Source: Bugula neritina (lineage: Eukaryota > Bryozoa > Gymnolaemata > Cheilostomatida > Bugulidae). From it: DNA of 64,000 nucleotides. Positions 55,943 through 64,000 of this stretch are shown in pieces (positions within the stretch are counted from its first letter, which is position 1; every line of letters starts with the position of its first letter). The position numbers and the translations under genes were made by a program. The notes under the pieces are model-generated. The model saw only the letters and a list, made by a program, of their open reading frames with translations. It searched no databases and was not told the origin of the DNA. The stretch covers positions 32,201,628 to 32,265,627 of the forward strand of contig OZ037767.1 in the NCBI GenBank assembly GCA_964035545.1, in the 5' to 3' direction.

Positions 55943-58656
55943 GCGTGCGCGTGCGCGTGCGCGTGCGCGTGCGCGTGCGCGTGCGCGTGCGCGTGCGCGT
56001 GCGCGTGCGCGTGCGCGTGCGCGTGCGCGTGTGTGTGTGACAATATATATACATGTGACAATATATATATGTGTGACAGTATATGTGACAGGCATTGGAA
56101 TAGTGCCAAGACTCAAGGAAACTGGGCAATTCTACAGAATAATATCAACGGAGTAAAATATCAGACTGACTCTTTTGGTGCCAACTCAACTCTGGTCATA
56201 TCTAACTACAACCCAATACAACACGGTGGTGAATACAGATGTACTGTTAATATACTCAGATATGCTGATCCACTCGAAAGTACATCTTTCAGCATTCAAA
56301 GTTAGTAACAGTACTCACTATTTATTATATATTACTACTATATGCAATATATTACTACTATATGCTATATATTACTACTATATGCTATATATTACTACTA
56401 TATACTATATATTACTACTATATACTATATATTACTACTATACGCTATATATTACTACTATGCGCTATATATTACTACTATATGCTATATATTACTACTA
56501 TATGCTATATATTACTACTATATACTATATATTACTACTATATACTATATATTACTACTATACGCTATATATTACTACTATGTGCTATATATTACTACTA
56601 TGTGCTATATATTACTACTATATGCTATATATTACTACTATACACTTTATATTACTACTATACGCTATATATTACTACTATGTGCTATATATTACTATTA
56701 TACACTATATATTACTACTATATACTATATACTACTACTATGTGCTATATATTACTACTATACGCTATATATTACTACTATACACTATATATTACTACTA
56801 TACACTATATATTACTACTATATGCAATATATTACTACTATATGCTATATATTACTACTATATGCTATATGTTGCTACTATACACTATATATTACTACTA
56901 TACATTATATGTTACTACTATGTGCTGTATATTACTACTATATACTACTACTATATGCTATATGTTACTACTATATGCTATATATTACTACTTTATACTA
57001 TATATTACTACTATATGCTATATATTACTACTATATATTATGTATGTCTTGCAGGCCAGCCAAAGGCACAGCTAACTAACGACAAAAGGGATTCCTTTGA
57101 TTTTGGTGTCACTGAAGAGTTTAAAATTACTTGTTACGCCGAATCTTACCCATTTCCTAGTGACATCGAGTTTAGAATTTATACCGAGTCAATAACTCGT
57201 GACCATCCCGGGATAAAGGACTTCAGCGTAGACACTTTGTCTCTAAATGTGAAGAGACATTACGCTACCTTCACTGTGACTAATGCAACTAGTAAGTGTT
57301 GAATACAACCGTTGACATGTTGAGTACATCTGTTGATATGTTGAGTACATCTGTTACTATGTTGAGTACATCTGTTGACATGTAGATATGTTGAATACAA
57401 CTGTTGATATGCAGGTGTGTTTCCTGTCAACAACTCAATGATAGAATGTATAGTTACCAGACCTGATGGAGAGGAGAACCTGGCACAAACCAATGTCTCT
57501 CTGTTTGAAGTTACTCCTCCTGTGACAGCCACGGATAGCCCTGTGAACCCAAATGTTCGGCCCAGACAGGGTAGGCTATGTTACCACCCCTAAACTATAC
57601 TAGTCTGTACTATCACACTGCTATACTATATACTGTACTGTTATACTCACGTACTCAGACGAATGGGACAACGGATCTTCTTGTTTATCACAGAAACGTA
57701 CAATATATCTCTATAAATCTGTTCCCTAACTTTGTATGTTAGAGTCAGAAATATAATTCATAACTTTATAGTCTTTAGTTAAGCTGACTATTTTTCAATC
57801 ATAAGGAATACTTGTCAGAAAGATATCAAATGACACAAGAGTAACTTTTTATCTTTACTTTATATCCATATTGCAAAGGCAGGTCTCCAGTGACTAGCTA
57901 GCTGATAGTATAGTTGAATAAATCAGTTATATTGTAACTATTACATCTATCTGTCTATAGAGATAGTCTGCTATATCTATAGATACTCTGCTATATCTAT
58001 AGATACTCTGCTATATCTATAGATACTCTGCTATATCTATAGATACTCTGCTATATCTATAGATACTCTGCTATATCTATAGATACTCTGCTATATCTAT
58101 AGATACTCTGCTATATCTATAGATACTCTGCTATATCTATAGATACTCTGCTATATCTATAGATACTCTGCTATATCTATAGATACTCTGCTATATCTAG
58201 AGATACTCTGCTATATCTAGAGATACTCTGCTATATCTAGAGATACTCTGCTATATCTAGAGATATTCTATTGATAGTTATACTATGACACAGTATCTAT
58301 TATACTATGGCATAGTATCTAATATATTATGACACAGTATCTATTATATTATGACACAGTATCTATATTATTGTTACTGTATGACAGGAGTTGTCCAGCC
58401 TTGGGTAATTGTCCTTTCTATCCTCATCCCGGTGGTAGTCATAGCAGTGCTAGTTGGCGTTCTCGTGTGGAAGTTCAGAAGTGACGGTGGCCATAACAAG
58501 GGGGGTGAGTAACAGTAACTGTATCTGTAGCTAACACTGGTCACTGAATCCATTTACAGCATATTCCACAGCCTGTTTCTCCAATGTTACACAAGAATCT
58601 CTCCTCGTTTGTTTACAGCGTACACATTAGGGGACACAGATGACCCCGATGCTTAA
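52590..58656 (+). CDS. Ig-superfamily type I membrane receptor, short tail
   Basis: Ten phase-consistent exons: 52590-52707, 54062-54217, 54588-54608, 54921-55067, 55381-55504, 56092-56300, 57055-57291, 57415-57570, 58388-58504, 58619-58656 (TAA), 440 aa. Residues 1 to about 24 form a signal peptide (SRWLLLVCVTIL). Three Ig-like domains follow, judged by Cys pairs: SYIC and GNYACS (about 40-147), LRFYC, VVW and GEYRC (148-258), and FKITC and IECIV (259-380). One transmembrane helix (WVIVLSILIPVVVIAVLVG) follows, then a tail of about 20 residues ending TLGDTDDPDA, without Tyr signalling motifs other than one Tyr. The role is probably adhesion or recognition, with signalling through partners if any. 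All internal exons end in phase 1 except exon 5, the usual Ig-gene pattern. Almost identical ectodomain exons lie inverted at 61032-63101. Confidence 0.85.
52725..54055. repeat. 19-bp minisatellite, about 70 copies
   Basis: Unit TCTGTATTACTCTACATAC, the longest array in the window, fills the first intron of the plus-strand Ig receptor from 18 nt after the donor to the acceptor. Confidence 0.95.
54600..54895. repeat. 20-bp minisatellite seeded on a micro-exon donor
   Basis: Unit AGAGTAGAGTATGTGGGAGG. The first unit overlaps the end of the 21-nt exon 54588-54608 (GGAGTATGTAGAAG|GTGAGT). Confidence 0.9.
55525..56090. repeat. TG, GTGCGC and GTGTATGTGACA microsatellites
   Basis: GTGACAGTGTGTATGTGACA-type units (55525-55760), CGACTGTGTGCGTGACAG units (55775-55860), a pure TG run (55860-55937), then alternating GTGCGC (55937-56030). 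The last two are strictly alternating purine-pyrimidine DNA, able to form Z-DNA. Confidence 0.95.
56310..57045. repeat. 20-bp minisatellite, about 36 copies
   Basis: Unit TATATTACTACTATATGCTA, in the intron before exon 57055. The inverted receptor copy has the same array at 61795-62470 with a different order of variants and a different copy number. Confidence 0.95.
57300..57412. repeat. GTTGATATGTTGAGTACATC-type tandem repeat
   Basis: About four units in the intron before exon 57415; the related arrays at 35800-36020 and 61190-61545 are longer. The acceptor GATATGCAG|GTGTG is a variant of the repeated GATATGTAG|ATGTG. Confidence 0.85.
57960..58262. repeat. 20-bp minisatellite shared with 36286-36655
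   Basis: About 15 copies of TATAGATACTCTGCTATATC in the intron before the transmembrane exon of the plus-strand receptor. Confidence 0.95.
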
Positions 58657-60365
58657 GAGCAAGTCTCTCAGCTGGTATGCAGCACATTTCTCTCATGATT
58701 GAGCTTGTGCTGTGAAATGCTTTCTGCTCGGAGCTCTCCTGCGTATATATAGTTTCTAAATCCATGAAATTATTAAAAATAAGTATATTTTCTGTTACAT
58801 TTTGTGAAATTTCTTGCTATTTCCAAGCTTTATGCGTTCTATGTCTCTACTACATGCCATCTCAGTAAAATCTCATGCCTGGGGAGATTACTCCGATATA
58901 TTTTATATTGTATTCTCTACTCTGTATCTTGCCATTCCGATTACATATATTTTATTAGTCTTATTTTATATATTCATTTTATAGTAGTCTTACTTGTGTC
59001 TGCCAATTCTTATTTTCAAACAAAATAACAATATTTTCATATAACACCAGGTTCTTTCTATGAAATTGCATCGATTTGTTCTACTGTATATACCCTACTG
59101 TGTACATCCTACTGTATACATGCTACTATGTACACCTACTGCATACACCCCACTGTATATACACTACTGTATACATCCTACTGTATATATACATTACTGT
59201 TAATACTAAAATAACATAGCATAGATACTACATGTTTTGTGAGATAAGATTTATTGATGAGAAAAATAATAATGATGATGATATATACAGGATTAAAAAT
59301 ATAAATGTGAAGAAAATATATTTAAAGCTACTAATTGCAGTGCTCTTTTTGAGATTACCATAAACATTACACAAATACATTAGTTATGATCATGTACAGA
59401 GCCATGTTTCTCTGTACATTATTAAATTGTCATGGGAAAAAAGCTATAAGTATATTACAACCGAAATATCTATAAGTAAAAGATTATGAAACATGTAAAT
59501 ATTAGATTTGTTGGCAAAGATTACTGATAGAAGAAGTAAAAGAATAACATCTAGTGTACAAGAAAAGCAACCCTAGTCAGCAAGGAGGAGGTAGTAAGCT
59601 GAGAGCAGGTAGTAAGCTGAGAGCAATGCAAAGATATTAGCAGACAGCATGCTATCCCTGCCTACATTGTAGGTACATGACATATACGTGCAAAAATAAT
59701 AGTGTTGTACAAAAAGCTCCTGCAGTAGCAAATGAAAATGGGATGTAAATGCAGTCACATGTCTGTGTTACAACACAACGGGAGGATACCAGTGAATATC
59801 CCGGTCTCAACAGTGCCAGTGTTGGTGGGGGAGGATTTAATCTGGGTCATCAGTGTTGCCTACAGAGTACTTGCCTGTAACAGAGAGAGCAGAAGGGTGG
59901 GTGTGTGCATGCCCCAACATCTACTTGCTCTAGCCTGCAGCTATCCTAAGCACGTAGAAGCTTTCCCAATGCTGCTATGTTAACATGTAAAGAGGTGGAA
60001 TATATATGCAGATGTTACTTATAATTCAGAGAACAGATAACTCTAAATATACAATAAATAGTTGACATGTAACAACCAATAATATTATTTTCTCTAACTT
60101 GCAGCTAACAAATAGTGGGGATGCCTTCACCACACCTCCTACCGCAGGGAGGTTAGTAGATTATAGGGCTATTTTTGACATGCAGTAGCTGTGAAAGTTA
60201 GAATAGGAAAAGTAGTAGTAGAGAAGAAACAGAAACACTTCACCAACATACAGTATCACCAACATTATCCCAGTAGTCTATGCTATATAGTATATACATA
60301 TACAATACATATACAATACACATAAAACTGTCCAACTGCTAGGTTAGCTCAAGTTCTGAAATGTA
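58657..60365. other. Convergent intergenic spacer between the two Ig receptors
   Basis: About 1.7 kb between the two stop codons. There are short TACTGTATACATCCTACTGT-type repeats near 59090-59200. No supportable ORF on either strand. It forms the non-palindromic loop of the inverted duplication. Confidence 0.6.
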
Positions 60366-63101
60366 TCAGTATCTGTTGAGGGAGGGTGGGGATGCGTACC
60401 CGGTGTGAGCACGGTTAGACCGAGGTGTGCTATATTGAACACTGGGTGGGCGGTAGGGGGTCTCCCCTTCATCAGCAATAGAGAAGTGGTCCTTGCTGGG
60501 GTGCTCAGTCAGTGGCTGACTATGGGAAGGGGGCTCAGCCCTACGCCCCTTACTATACTGACTGCCACCGTAGATAGGATTGTGGTCTACCCTGCCCGGA
60601 GTAGCGTAGGGGCTGGAGTTGTAGGACTTATTGTGCTGCCCCCGGATATACTGGCCAGGGGCGTAAACCCCCTGACTAGCCATAGACTGGCTGTCGGAGT
60701 AGCGGGAACTGCGCATGCTCCGCACAGAGCGATGGTCAGCGTACTGGCCATCAGTTATGTTGTCGTCTGAGGGGGCGTGGTAGAAGTTACCTCCATCGTC
60801 TTCTCCTCCAAACTTCTTGCACTTCCAGACGAGGATCACAGCTATGACTAGCAAGATGATGATGGGTATGATGACAGCAATGGCTATGACCCACGGCCTA
60901 GTTGGTTCTACAACATACATAATAGTAGTATTATAGACTATAGACTAGTGTGTAGTATAACAGTACAGTATCATAACATAGCAGTGTAATAGTACAGACT
61001 AGTATAGTTTAGGGGTGGTAACATAACCTACCCTGTCTGGGCCGAACATTTGGGTTCACAGGGCTATCCGTGGCTGTCACAGGGGGAGTAACTTCAAACA
61101 GAGAGACTTTGGTTTGTGCCAGGTTCTCCTCTCCATCAGGTCTGGTAACTATACATTCTATCACTGAGTTGTTGACAGGAAACACACCTGCATATCAACA
61201 GTTGTATTCAACATATCTACATGTCAACAGATGTACTCAACATAGCAACAGTTGTATTCAACATATCTACATGTCAACAGATGTACTCAACATAGCAACA
61301 GTTGTACTCAACATATCTACATGTCAACAGATGTACTCAACATATCAACAGTTGTATTCAACATATCTACATGTCAACAGTTGTATTCAACACATCAACA
61401 GTTGTATTCAACATATCTACATGTCAACAGATGTACTCAACATAGCAACAGATGTACTCAACACATCTACATATCAACAGTTTTACTCAACACACATGTA
61501 TATCTACAGTTGTATTCAACACATCAACAGTTGTATTCAACACTTACTAGTTGCGTTAGTCACAGTGAAGGTAGCGTAGTGTCTCTTCACATTTAGAGAC
61601 AAAGTGTCTACGTAGAAGTCCTTTATCCCGGGATGGTCACGAGTTAGAGTCTCGGTATAAATTCTAAACTCGATGTCACTAGGAAATGGGTAAGATTCGG
61701 CGTAACAAGTTATTTTAAACTCTTCAGTGATACCAAAGTCAAAGGAATCCCTTTTGTCGTTAGTTAGCTGTGCCTTTGGCTGGCCTGCAAGACATACATA
61801 ATATATAGTAGTAATATATAGCATATAGTAGTAATATATAGCATATAGTAGTAATATATAGCATATAGTAGTAACATATAGCGTATAGTAGTAATATATA
61901 GCATATAGTAGTAATATATAGCATATAGTAGTAATATATAGCATATAGTAGTAATATATTGCATATGGTAGTAATATATAGCATACAGTAGTAATATATA
62001 GCATATAGTAGTAACATATAGCGTATAGTAGTAATATATAGCGTATAGTAGTAATATATAGCATATAGTAGTAATATATAGCATATAGTAGTAATATATA
62101 GCGTATAGTAGTAATATATAGCATAATTATAGTAGTAATATATAGTGTGTAGTAGTAATATATAGTATATAGTAGTAATATATAGTGTAGAGTAGTAACA
62201 TATAGCGTATAGTAGTAATATATAGTGTGTAGTAGCAATATATAGCATATAGTAGTAATATATAGCATATAGTAGTAATATATAGCATATAGTAGTAATA
62301 TATAGTGTATAGTAGTAATATATAGCATATAGTAGTAATATATAGTATATAGTAGTAATATATAGTATATAGTAGTAATATATAGTATATAGTAGTAATA
62401 TATAGCATATAGTAGTAATATATAGCATATAGTAGTAATATATTGCATATAGTAGTAATATATAATAAATAGTGAGTACTGTTACTAACTTTGAATGCTG
62501 AAAGATGTACTTTCGAGTGGATCAGCATATCTGAGTATATTAACAGTACATCTGTATTCACCACCGTGTTGTATTGAGTTGTAGTTAGATATGACCAGAG
62601 TTGAGTTGGCACCAAAGGAGTCAGTCTGATATTTTATTCCGTTGATATTATTCTGTAGAATTGCCCAGTTTCCTTGAGTCTTGGCACTATTCCAATGCCT
62701 GTCGCATATACTGTCACACATATATATACTGTCACACCTATATACTGTCACACATATATATATATACTGTCACATATATACTGTCACATATATATATATA
62801 TATATATATACTGTAACATACACTCTGTCACACACACACACACTGTCACATACACACTGTCACACACACACACACTGTCACATACATACACTGTAACATA
62901 CACACTGTCACATACACTGTCACACACACACTGTCACATACATACACACTGTACTATACAGGTAAACATGACATTACCAGACGACACTCATAATCTTAGA
63001 GTAGCTGATGTCAGTTGGAGTCATATCCACTGAACAGTAGAATCTAAGGTTGCTTCCATAAACGTCTCGGCTAAAGTCTGTACTTTGTGGAACTAAGGCA
63101 A
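60366..63101 (-). CDS. Ig-superfamily membrane receptor with long tail, partial
   Basis: Minus-strand exons 63101-62978, 62698-62490, 61784-61548, 61187-61032 and 60907-60366 (TAA), all in phase. The first four encode two Ig-like domains nearly identical to residues 148-389 of the plus-strand receptor; the exons for signal peptide and first domain must lie beyond 64000 or are lost. The last exon is different: a transmembrane helix (WVIAIAVIIPIIILLVIAVI) only distantly like its counterpart, then a tail of about 145 residues with a basic-acidic start and five YxxP motifs (YHAP, YATP, YRPP, YSTP, YASP). YxxP is the SH2-binding site of Crk-type adaptors, so this copy could signal while the short-tailed one could not. 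That is inference. Confidence 0.82.
61190..61545. repeat. Tandem repeat of TCAACAGTTGTATTCAACAT type
   Basis: Units of 27-46 bp in the intron between exons 61784-61548 and 61187-61032; the inverted, expanded counterpart of 57300-57412. Confidence 0.9.
61795..62470. repeat. 20-bp minisatellite, inverted counterpart of 56310-57045
   Basis: Unit TAGTAGTAATATATAGCATA, about 34 copies, between exons 62698-62490 and 61784-61548. Confidence 0.95.
62705..62960. repeat. TA and CACTGTCACA microsatellites
   Basis: Counterpart of the 55525-56090 array, but with TATATATA runs and lacking the long TG and GTGCGC tracts. Confidence 0.9.
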
Positions 63102-63149
63102 CTGTAAATCACATGACATGAGCAAAGAGTTGACAGGAAACTCAGAGAA

Positions 63150-63232
63150 GGTTACAGAGTGACACCCTTTGAGTGACACCCTTTGAGTGACACCCTTTGA
63201 GTGACACCCTTTGAGTGACACTCTCTGCGTGA
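63150..63232. repeat. 14-bp minisatellite, counterpart of 55210-55325
   Basis: GAGTGACACCCTTT units, about five copies; the left arm has about seven. It marks the outer end of the shared homology. Confidence 0.9.
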
Positions 63233-64000
63233 CAGAGTATATTATACACTAGTATAGACGTATATTATACACTAGTATAGACGTATATTACACACTAGTA
63301 TAGACGTATATTATACACTAGTATAGACGTATATTATACACTAGTATAGACGTATATTATACACTAGTATAGACGTATATTATACACTAGTATAGACGTA
63401 TATTATACACTAGTATAGACGTATATTATACACTAGTATAGACGTATATTATACACTAGTATAGACGTATATTATACACTAGTATAGACGTATATTATAC
63501 ACTAGTATAGACGTATATTATACACTAGTATAGACGTATATTATACACTAGTATAGACGTATATTATACACTAGTATAGACGTATATTATACACTAGTAT
63601 AGACGTATATTATACACTAGTATAGACGTATATTATACACTAGTATAGACGTATATTATACACTAGTATAGACGTATATTATACACCAGTATAGACGTAT
63701 ATTATACACCAGTATAGACGTATATTATACACCAGTATAGACGTATATTATACACCAGTATAGACGTATATTATACACCAGTATAGACGTATATTATACA
63801 CTAGTATAGGCGTATATTATACACTAGTATAGGCGTATATTATACACTAGTATAGGCGTATATTATACACTAGTATAGACGTATATTATACACTAGTATA
63901 GACGTATATTATACACTAGTATAGACGTATATTATACACTAGTATAGATGTATATTATACACTAGTATAGATGTATATTATACACTAGTATAGATGTATA
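63233..64000. repeat. 23-bp minisatellite running off the window
   Basis: Unit TATAGACGTATATTATACAC plus TAG, at least 33 copies, very homogeneous, with no counterpart in the left arm. It presumably fills an intron of the minus-strand receptor. Confidence 0.95.

Larger units (their letters stand above)
55217..57650. repeat. Left arm of the Ig-receptor inverted duplication
   Basis: Exons, intron flanks and even the minisatellite units of this segment recur in inverted orientation at 60950-63232. Four exons compared by eye (726 nt) differ at about 15 positions; exon 55381-55504 is identical. Homology stops inside the minisatellite near 55217 and inside the intron near 57650. Confidence 0.9.
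60950..63232. repeat. Right arm of the Ig-receptor inverted duplication
   Basis: Inverted counterpart of 55217-57650. The identity includes the non-repeat intron bases next to exons, for example 60950-61031 against 57571-57650. It ends near 63232, where an unrelated minisatellite begins, and near 60950, just before the divergent transmembrane exon. Confidence 0.9.

Noticed and set aside
55517-56305. Cys/Val, His/Thr and Arg/Ala repeat ORFs
   Set aside because: Dinucleotide TG and GTGCGC arrays read in all frames; only 56092-56300 is an exon.
60405-60770. Plus-strand ORF of 121 codons
   Set aside because: Antisense shadow of the long cytoplasmic tail exon of the minus-strand Ig receptor.

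Overview
The window is animal nuclear DNA. The coding sequence is in short exons with GT-AG introns, and nearly every intron carries its own private tandem repeat array. The gene set (androglobin, a THAP protein, a beta-1,3-galactosyltransferase, ALG3, immunoglobulin-domain membrane receptors) is metazoan. A truncated Penelope-like element with a GIY-YIG nuclease and hammerhead ribozymes fits an early-branching marine invertebrate. I lean towards a sponge, but only weakly; a cnidarian or another invertebrate is possible.

Layout. (1) 218-24671, plus strand: the 3' part of an androglobin gene (ADGB), traced here as 39 phase-compatible exons plus one possible micro-exon; the 5' end with most of the calpain-like region lies upstream of the window. 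(2) 25271-26426, minus: a complete four-exon THAP zinc-finger protein (296 aa), tail-to-tail with ADGB, ending in a short stretch that resembles the start of a P-element-type transposase. (3) 28517-32130, minus: a complete six-exon beta-1,3-galactosyltransferase-family enzyme (411 aa). (4) 33749-36655: a mobile-element cluster. It holds two plus-strand hammerhead ribozymes 309 nt apart between two long TA arrays (retrozyme-like), a 5'-truncated minus-strand Penelope-like element with its own possible ribozyme, and a broken copy of an Ig receptor exon and intron. (5) 36682-41966, plus: two uncharacterised gene models, with a 343-bp MITE in an intron of the first. (6) 43077-49091, minus: a complete nine-exon ALG3 mannosyltransferase (433 aa). 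(7) 49092-52589: AT-rich DNA without a recognisable gene. (8) 52590-58656, plus: a complete ten-exon Ig-domain type I membrane protein (440 aa) with a very short tail. (9) 60366-63101, minus: the 3' half of a second Ig receptor, convergent with the first.

The most interesting points are as follows. The two convergent Ig receptors share ectodomain exons about 98% identical by eye, introns included, yet have clearly different transmembrane exons and tails: 12 residues versus about 145 residues with five YxxP motifs. A third fragment lies at 35717-36655. This looks like a homogenised paired-receptor locus, perhaps for adhesion, self-recognition or immunity. The second point is the retrozyme-like ribozyme dimer beside a Penelope-like element. 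The third is that many intronic minisatellites have units containing the adjoining splice donor or acceptor, as if the arrays were seeded at exon borders.

Functionally, ALG3 and the galactosyltransferase are both glycosylation enzymes of the secretory pathway, but nothing suggests that they are co-regulated. All exon borders were read by eye from splice consensus, reading frame and phase continuity; no transcript data were available.
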